The notes under the pieces: generated by a model
Seen by the model: only the letters and a program-made list of their open reading frames with translations
Database searches by the model: none
Told to the model about the DNA's origin: nothing
In this document: piece by piece, positions 57,733 to 64,000 of the stretch
Layout: every line of letters begins with the position of its first letter
Numbering within the stretch: the first letter of the stretch is position 1
Assembly (NCBI GenBank): GCA_027625915.1
Contig: JANTQA010000042.1
Coordinates: 5,840,001-5,904,000 of the forward strand
Direction: 5' to 3'
Length of the DNA stretch: 64,000 bases
From: Anaeramoeba flamelloides
Taxonomy: Eukaryota; Metamonada; Anaeramoebidae
Program-made: the position numbers and the translations under genes

Positions 57733-58680
57733 TTGGAACTTTGGATCTCAACCAAGAGAGAAAACTTTGTAAAAAATTTTTTAATTTTTAATTTAAATAA
57801 AATCCGACTTTTAGTAATTTCTGATATTTTTAATGAACAAATACCATTGAACATAAAATCTTATTTTAAAAATATAATAAAAATAAATCAAATATTGGAT
57901 TCTTGGAGATCTAAAAAAATTTATTATTCATTTTATTCACAAATATTTTACAAAACTCTTGAAATTTAACAGATTAGGCAATATACCCCCCCCCTAAAGA
58001 AAGGCGCCAACACCCCTAAAAAAGTTTAATAAATCGTATTAACCGAGTTCTTCTTTTTTAGAAATTTGTTTTATTAGAGTGATTTTATCTTTTTAAATAA
58101 AATATTTGTTTTTTTTTTCCCCAAAAAATTTTACAACAAGTTCCACTTTTAAGACACAAAATTTCAATGAAGTTTCAGGCATAAAAAATTCACAAATTAA
58201 GTCACAAAATTAGAATTAAATTAAAATAATTTTTATATAAAAAAAATTCAAAAAATTTACTTAATTTGAAATTTTTTTGTGCCTTAGACTTCGTTGATTT
58301 TTTATGTCTTAAAAGCCCAACTGACTGTAATTGAAATTTTTTGGTAATTCAGATATCCAAATTTTACAAATATTTTCATATTCGACCTAATTCCAGATTA
58401 AAAGATCAAAATCCTCAAAAATACCTAAACTCATTTTTTTTTATAAATAGTACAGTAAAATTTGATTTATTTATATGGGACTGCCCATTCTATGGAAAAA
58501 ATCGAAATATTTGGATTAATGAATTAATTCAAATAAATAAAAATAATAAGCAATTAAAGAATAATATTCTTGATATTATTTGAAATAAAGACTCATTGTT
58601 TATTTTATCATTGATTAATGATAAAGAAAATAATTACTCTTTATTAAAATTTCTAAACAAAAATTTAGAAATCAGGGCTG
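57733..58680 (+). pseudogene. C-terminal relic of a LINE-type reverse transcriptase, split by an F1 element
   Basis: Two plus-strand open stretches flank the F1 copy at 58134-58327. The second (about 58341-58583) encodes FIWDCPFYGKNRNIWINEL, which resembles the 'EHL.W.CP.....R..W..L' zinc-binding region that follows reverse transcriptase in many LINEs. The same frame goes on past one stop to LLKFLNKNLEIRAVRGN at about 58677. The first (57733-57969) is a hydrophobic, lysine-rich stretch of the kind found between the polymerase core and that motif, but it has no diagnostic motif itself. No ATG, polymerase core or endonuclease is present. The relic is old: it has stops, and an already degenerate F1 copy sits within it. 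Confidence 0.45.
58134..58327. repeat. Palindromic element F1, degenerate copy inside the LINE relic
   Basis: The right end CCCAACTGACTG with TA at 58328-58329 is clear and the left end (CAACAAGTTCCACTTTTAAG) is eroded. The central motifs AAGACACAAAA, AAGTCACAAAA, TTGTGCCTTAGA and TATGTCTTAA are degenerate forms of TTAAGGCACAA. It separates two parts of the reverse transcriptase remnant. Confidence 0.65.
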
Positions 58681-60010
58681 TAAGAGGAAACTAGTTTCCT
58701 CACTTCAAAATAATTATAAAAAAAAATTATTTATTTATTTATTTATTGTATCAATAAGGAGTTTTTAATTCATATTGTTTGAAATAATTCCAAAAAAAAA
58801 AATTATACACTAATTTCTAAATTTTTATAAAAAAAATTGATTTATTTTTTTTTTCATTACATAAGGATATCTATTTAAATAATTTTTAATATTAAGAAGT
58901 ACATAAGAATAAAATTACCCTCCAATTAAAAATTTCAAAACCTAACAGTATTTCCAACCTGAATATTTTTTTTTGATTCTAGAACCATCTAATTAGATTT
59001 AAAATTTATCAAAGTTTTTTTTTTGATTTCAAATTAATCTGTTTGAATTCTATTTCATTAGAAAAACATTTAATTCATTTACTATTTAACAACAAAATAA
59101 CATTGAATTATCTATTAAAAAAAATAAATTATTCAATCCACAAAAATATGTATTAAATTTCTTAAAATCATCTTTTGTATTTATCAAAAATACCTAAAAA
59201 TGGTTTAACAACAATCAATCCAAAGTTCTCAACTTCATTTTATAGATAATAGCTATTAATAATTATTCTTATACAAAATTTTGATGTGAATTCACAAAAA
59301 AATACAGTCAGTTTCACTTTTAAGGCACAAACTTTCAACGAAATTTAAAGCACATAAAACTCTCAAATTAAGGCACAAAATTTTTGATTATTTTTTTTTA
59401 CAATTTATTTTACTAGAATCTGAATTTTGTGCCTTAATTTGATATTTTTATTGTGCCTTAAATTTCGTTGAAAGTTTGTGCCTTAAAAGTGAAACTGACT
59501 GTAAGATTATTTTTACTTCGCGATGGATTATTTTTTGTTTTTAAAATCTTGAAAAAGCAAGACACCGGATAATTATTACTTCCACAAACCCCTTATACAG
59601 AGCAAACTTTCGTTTAAATTTCAACACATTGTATTTTTTTTTTCTGAAATTAAAAGTTTTCTAAAACAAAAAAAAAGAAATAAAACTAAACAATTTATCA
59701 TTTTTTTTTTATTAAAATAAATTAATATTAATAAAAATTAAAATATTGATCATTTTGTGTTTAATATCTACATTTCAATATTTTCACCACACACTTATTC
59801 TGAAATGGTCAAAACAAATGATAAAATGGTTAATTATTTCTTTTAATAAATATTAAAGTAATATAACGTAAAATCAAAAAAAAAAGTAATAATAAAACGA
59901 AAATAAACAAGAATAAAAAAAACATTATCAAATATTTTTTTTGAATGAAATGTAAAAAAAAAAAAATAATAAAATACAGAAAAAAGAATAAAAACTGATT
60001 TGAAAACTTA
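58681..60010. other. Gene-free stretch with one F1 element
   Basis: AT-rich 3' flank of the coiled-coil gene. Apart from the F1 copy at 59305-59501, no gene or structure is supported. Confidence 0.5.
59305..59501. repeat. Palindromic element F1, copy 7
   Basis: 197 bp, TA at 59303-59304 and 59502-59503, CAGTCAGTTTCACTTTTAAG at the left and its inverse at the right, with all three motifs per arm intact. With copies 1, 2 and 4 it defines the family consensus; the close similarity of these copies suggests fairly recent spread. Confidence 0.85.
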
Positions 60011-63000
60011 TCATTTATTTTTATATTGGGTTCTTAATTTGTGATATTTATCAACCATCACATTATTTTTTTGGATTAATTGGTTAATTCTGATATTTTT
60101 TTCTTTTATTTTGGATTGATTTCTTCTGATCTTTATATGCAAATGATGGATATTGTTTTCTTTACTATTTATTTTCTTTTCTTGATTTGAAAGCAATTTT
60201 TTCAATTTTCGATATTCAGAAGACAATCTAATATATTTAGTTTCAATCCGATTAAAGTTTTGTGTTGACTTTGAAGTTGTTTTAGATTTTTCAAGATCGG
60301 TGGTTAAAGATTTGATCTTCTTCATGGCCAAGGTGTGTCTTTTCTGGTAATTTGCTTTCACTGCGTGATAATTTTTTAAGATTTGATTATTTTTTTCGAT
60401 TGAATTATTTAAAAGCTGATTTTTTTCTTTTATCAATTCCGAATTAGCTTCTATTAGCTTCTGCAAAGTTAATATTTGTTGGGTTTTTAATAGCGTTTCA
60501 CCATTAACATCGTTATTGTCATATTGATCGTTTAGCATTACCAATTTATTTATCTCTTCTTCCAAGCCTCCGATTTTAGTTGCAGATTGCTCCGTTTGCA
60601 ATTTTAACCGCGTTTTTAATACATTATATTGATCTACCATTTTATTTTTACTTCTTATTAACGAATTTATTTTTTCAATTTTTTCTTTATTCTTTTGATT
60701 TAAAATTTTGATTTTTTTATTTTTTTTTTGAAGCATTATTTTAAAATTATTTGAAATTTTGTTGTTTTTCTTTGATTGTAATCCTTTTTGATTATTTCCA
60801 ATACTCTTTTCATTTTCTGTCTCTTTTATGTGTGTTTGTTTATTTTTTTCTTGTTCGGCTTTTTAACAATCTTTTATTTTTTTGCAAGTCAAACTTCATT
60901 TTTTTTTAATAAATTTTCTAGTTTTTTTTTTTCAATTTCAATGTTTTTTAATTTTTCAATTTCTTTTTTTTCATTCAATTTATCAATAAGAATTTCTTTA
61001 TTTTTAGTATTATTTTTTTGCTTTTCAGCTTTTAATAACCTTTTATTTCTTTGTAAGTCAAATTTCATTTTTTTTAATAAATTTTCTATTTTTTTTTTTT
61101 CAATTTCAATTTTTTGTAATTTTTCACTTTGCATTTCTTTATTATTACGTTCATCTTTTCCATTCGTATTTTTATTGTTGTTAGAATTATGTTTCACTAA
61201 ATTATTTATTTGTTTTTTCAATTTTGTTATCAAAATCATTTTTTGTTTGATTTTAATTTTTAATGATTTATTTTCTTCCTTTATTTTTTGATTTTCCTTA
61301 GTCAGTACTTGTACCATTTCTTTGTTCTCATTTTTGGTGATAATACCCACCTTGGTTTTATTATTCTTCAGTTTATTGATTTCTTTTTTTAATTTCGTTA
61401 TCAAAACCAATTTTTGTCTTGTTTTAATTTTTAATGATTTATTCTCTTCGATTAATTTTTTTTTTTCATTGCTTTCTTTTGTTATTAATTGATCATTTTC
61501 CAGTTGCTTTTTTAAATTCTGAATTATTTTTGCATTTAGATCTTCTCTCTTTTTCAATTCTCTTTTTAAATCTTGAACTTCTTTTACATTATTATTATTG
61601 CTGTTATTTTGTGTTTTATTATTTTTCACTAATTCTTTTTTTAAATTGTTTATTTTTTTTAAATTATCATTATTATTATTCTGATTTTTATTATTTTTAA
61701 GCAATTCTTTTTTCAAATTGTTTATTTTTTTTAAATGATTATTACATCGACTTTTTAATTCTTCATTTTCTTTTTTAAGATTATTGATAACTAAATTATT
61801 ATTTTTTAATTTAATATTCATTTTTTTCAAAATTTCCTTATTCTTCTTCTTCTTCTTATTGTTGTTGTTATTATTGGTGTTTGGTTTTTTATTTATTACA
61901 TTATTTGTTTTATCTTCATCCTTTTTATCTTTATTATCATTATCTTTAATTTCTTTCTTATGTGTTCCCTCCTCTTTTGTGAAATCCTTATTTTGATAAA
62001 TTTTTATTTTATTTTTTAAATTTAAATTATCTTTTTTCAAATTGAGAATTTCTTTTCCATAATAAATTTTTAATTTTTTTAATTCCACTTCAATTTGCTT
62101 TTTGGAATCTTGTGGTATTTCCTTGTCCAAATTACTTTGCAATTTTGAATTTTTTTGTTCCAACACTTTAACCTTTTCTTTTAAACTATTATATTCTTGA
62201 GTCATACCACGAAGTTTTTTTAAAACAATAAAGGCTTTATTTTTTTCTTCTTTAATTTTTAAAAGCTTTTTTTTCAATTTCTCATTTTCGGAGTGCAATT
62301 CTTTATTTTTCTCCTTAAATTGCTCTTGAACGCTGTCCATTTCTTTTTGATTGCCGCTCTTTTGACCTTCTAATTTGTATTGCGTTTTTTCAAGCCTCTT
62401 TTGTAGATTTGTATTTTGATCCAGTAATGAAGTGTTTCGCAATTCAATATTTTTTGTTGTTCTTCTTAGATCAAGCAACTCTTGAAATTCCTCTTGCCCT
62501 AATGAACTTTGCCGATTTTTTAATAATTGGATTTTGGTATTAAATTTCTCTTTTTGTAAATTTAATGTTCCCAATTTAATTTCCAAGTTGTTAATTTTCT
62601 TTAAATCTTCTAGTTTGCTTTGTTTCAATTCACTCGTAACCTTTTCAAATTCCGTTCTTAATTGATCATAGGATTGCTTCAATTTCTGTTTCTCGTTTTC
62701 AAATTTACTGTTCATCCCTTTTAATAATTCTTTCGTTTTTTTGATCATTTTTTCTTCATTATTATTAGTTTTTTTTTCGGACAACAATTCTTTACATTGA
62801 TCATAAGTTTCATTTAATAAAAAAATCAATTCTTCCCTTTCATTTTCTTCTTCAGATGTCATTCCATTTCCATTTCCGTTTTCGTTTTCGTTTTTGTTTT
62901 CGTTTTCGTTTCCATTCCCATTGCCATTGCCATCATTATTATCTGATTTCTTTTTTAAATTCATAATTAATGTTTCTAATTTCTCAACAAATAGTGAATA

Positions 63001-64000
63001 TTTTTTTAATTCAACCAAAGAATCCTTTTCTTTAATTTCATTCTTTAGTTCCATAATTTTTAAATTTTGGTTATTCATTAATTGTGTAATTTGAAAATTA
63101 TAATCATTCTTGATTTTTGATTTGTCTTTTTCAAAATCCTGAATTTTTAAATTCAAATCCTTATTTTTTATTTCCAATTCTTTAACTGTTTTGTCGTTAA
63201 TCAGATTTGTAATAGTAGCTTCTTTAGTTTTGTTTTCCAATTGTTCCAGTTTCTTTTCCAATTGGCTTGCTAAAAAAAGTTGTGTGTTATATTTGGAATT
63301 GATTTTATTGTTTTGTAATTGCAATTTCTCAAAGTTTTGATAATTAAACTCAAGTCCATTTTGCGACTCCGTATTAAAACTTAAGAGTGGTTTGCCATCC
63401 TTTGGTTTCTTCTCAAACTCCTCTTCACTTTCAGAATTTAATTTTTTTGTAAAGCCCGTTTCTGTTTCTGAACTTGATTCTGATCTTTCATATTTTAAGT
63501 TTCTTTCGTTATAAACTCGATCAGAAAACGAATTGATTAAGAGGATTAAATGCTGCTGGGATCGTTTAGAGATCCCACCCAATTGGGTTTGATGGAAATC
63601 ACTATTTGAACATTTCAATGAGGAAACCAATAATATAAGTAGAATTGTTTTAATAGACTCTTCATTTCCTTTAATAGTTATTTCGTTGATGTTTCCCAAT
63701 TTTACCTTTTGGTTAATTTTTTGTGTTTTTGTTTTGTTATTATTTTTTTGTGAAGTTTTTGTTTTTGTTGGATTATTGTTTTGTATTTTTTGGTTATTTG
63801 GTTTTATTGTTTTGTATTTTTTGGTTATTTGGTGAAGTAAAAAGGGAATACTATTTCTTAAAATAGAAACAAGTAAACTTTTAAAAGAATCAGTGTTTTG
63901 AATAATTACTGGTTTTTTGATCAATTTCGGAGAGAGTTCCTCAATACCCTTATAAATGTTTTTAAAATTAAATGCTTTTTTGACAATATCTTTTTGAATA
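60011..64000 (-). CDS. Large coiled-coil protein with Hook-like N-terminal domain (5' end outside the window)
   Basis: From the right edge the minus strand is open to 60889, and after two frame changes in A runs (about 60899-60907 and 60860-60864) it continues to the TGA at 60011; at least about 1,325 residues are visible. The first part (IYKGIEELSPKLIKK... SFKSLLVSILRNSIPFLLHQI, then NEESIKTILLILLVSSLKCS and SQQHLILLINSF) resembles the helical Hook domain of Hook/CCDC88 proteins ('ELGRLLQLILGCAVNCEKK'), which binds dynein light intermediate chain. An acidic region follows, then continuous heptad coiled coil with asparagine/lysine-rich spacers. Internal duplications are clear: ENKSLKIK.(R/K)QK..LITKLKK twice, KKINNLKKEL twice, and IEIEKKK.ENLLKKM(KFDLQ) twice. 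Dynein-adaptor or organelle-tether roles follow from the family only. Confidence 0.75.

Overview
This window looks like nuclear DNA from a very AT-rich, intron-bearing unicellular eukaryote. The genes are sparse islands in a background of A/T homopolymers. Introns have GT..AG borders, and TAA, TAG and TGA all end genes, so the standard code fits. The small PAS protein, lysine/glutamate-rich linkers, coiled coils and CARMIL and Hook-type cytoskeletal genes would suit an amoeboid protist such as an Anaeramoeba relative, but that placement is an inference from protein style only. No bacterial, organellar or viral gene was recognised.

Layout. Positions 1-734 hold the 5' end and upstream region of a TMEM62-like phosphoesterase gene (minus strand). 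It is duplicated at 10551-11272, where the complete gene (8779-10827) lies. From 735 to 8778 there is no intact gene: this stretch holds several small inverted-repeat elements and a decayed LINE reverse transcriptase fragment near 6982-7157. Then follow an unknown lysine-rich protein (18378-19433), DPH2 of diphthamide synthesis (24303-25682), a CARMIL-like PH-LRR gene whose first exon (29218-29577) appears to be separated from the rest (34776-37345) by a 5.2 kb intron, a two-exon PAS-only protein (41225-42177, minus), ribosomal protein SA/uS2 (47687-48745 with a tail to 48857), a four-exon RRM-RGG-RRM RNA-binding protein (52668-54142, minus), a LINE C-terminal remnant (57733-58680), and a large coiled-coil protein with a Hook-like N-terminal domain that runs off the right edge (60011-64000, minus).

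The space between genes is dominated by short non-autonomous inverted-repeat elements. At least eight groups can be recognised, several with TA on both sides as in the Tc1/mariner superfamily: F1, ~197 bp palindromes with triplicated TTAAGGCACAA motifs; F2, three copies of 535-537 bp; F3, ~220 bp; F4, ~560-580 bp; F5 and F6, ~170-180 bp; F7, ~70 bp hairpins; and two single elements, one of 1.2 kb with ATCGCGAT arrays and one of 867 bp with ~115-bp arms just upstream of DPH2.

The strongest oddity is that three otherwise convincing host genes (CARMIL-like, RPSA, Hook-like) each need a frame change inside an oligo-A coding run, four sites in all. Homopolymer error in the assembly is the simplest cause, but transcriptional slippage or +1 frameshifting has not been excluded. 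The genes are housekeeping (translation: RPSA, DPH2; RNA handling: RRM protein) and cytoskeletal or trafficking (CARMIL, Hook-like). Nothing suggests an operon or gene cluster.
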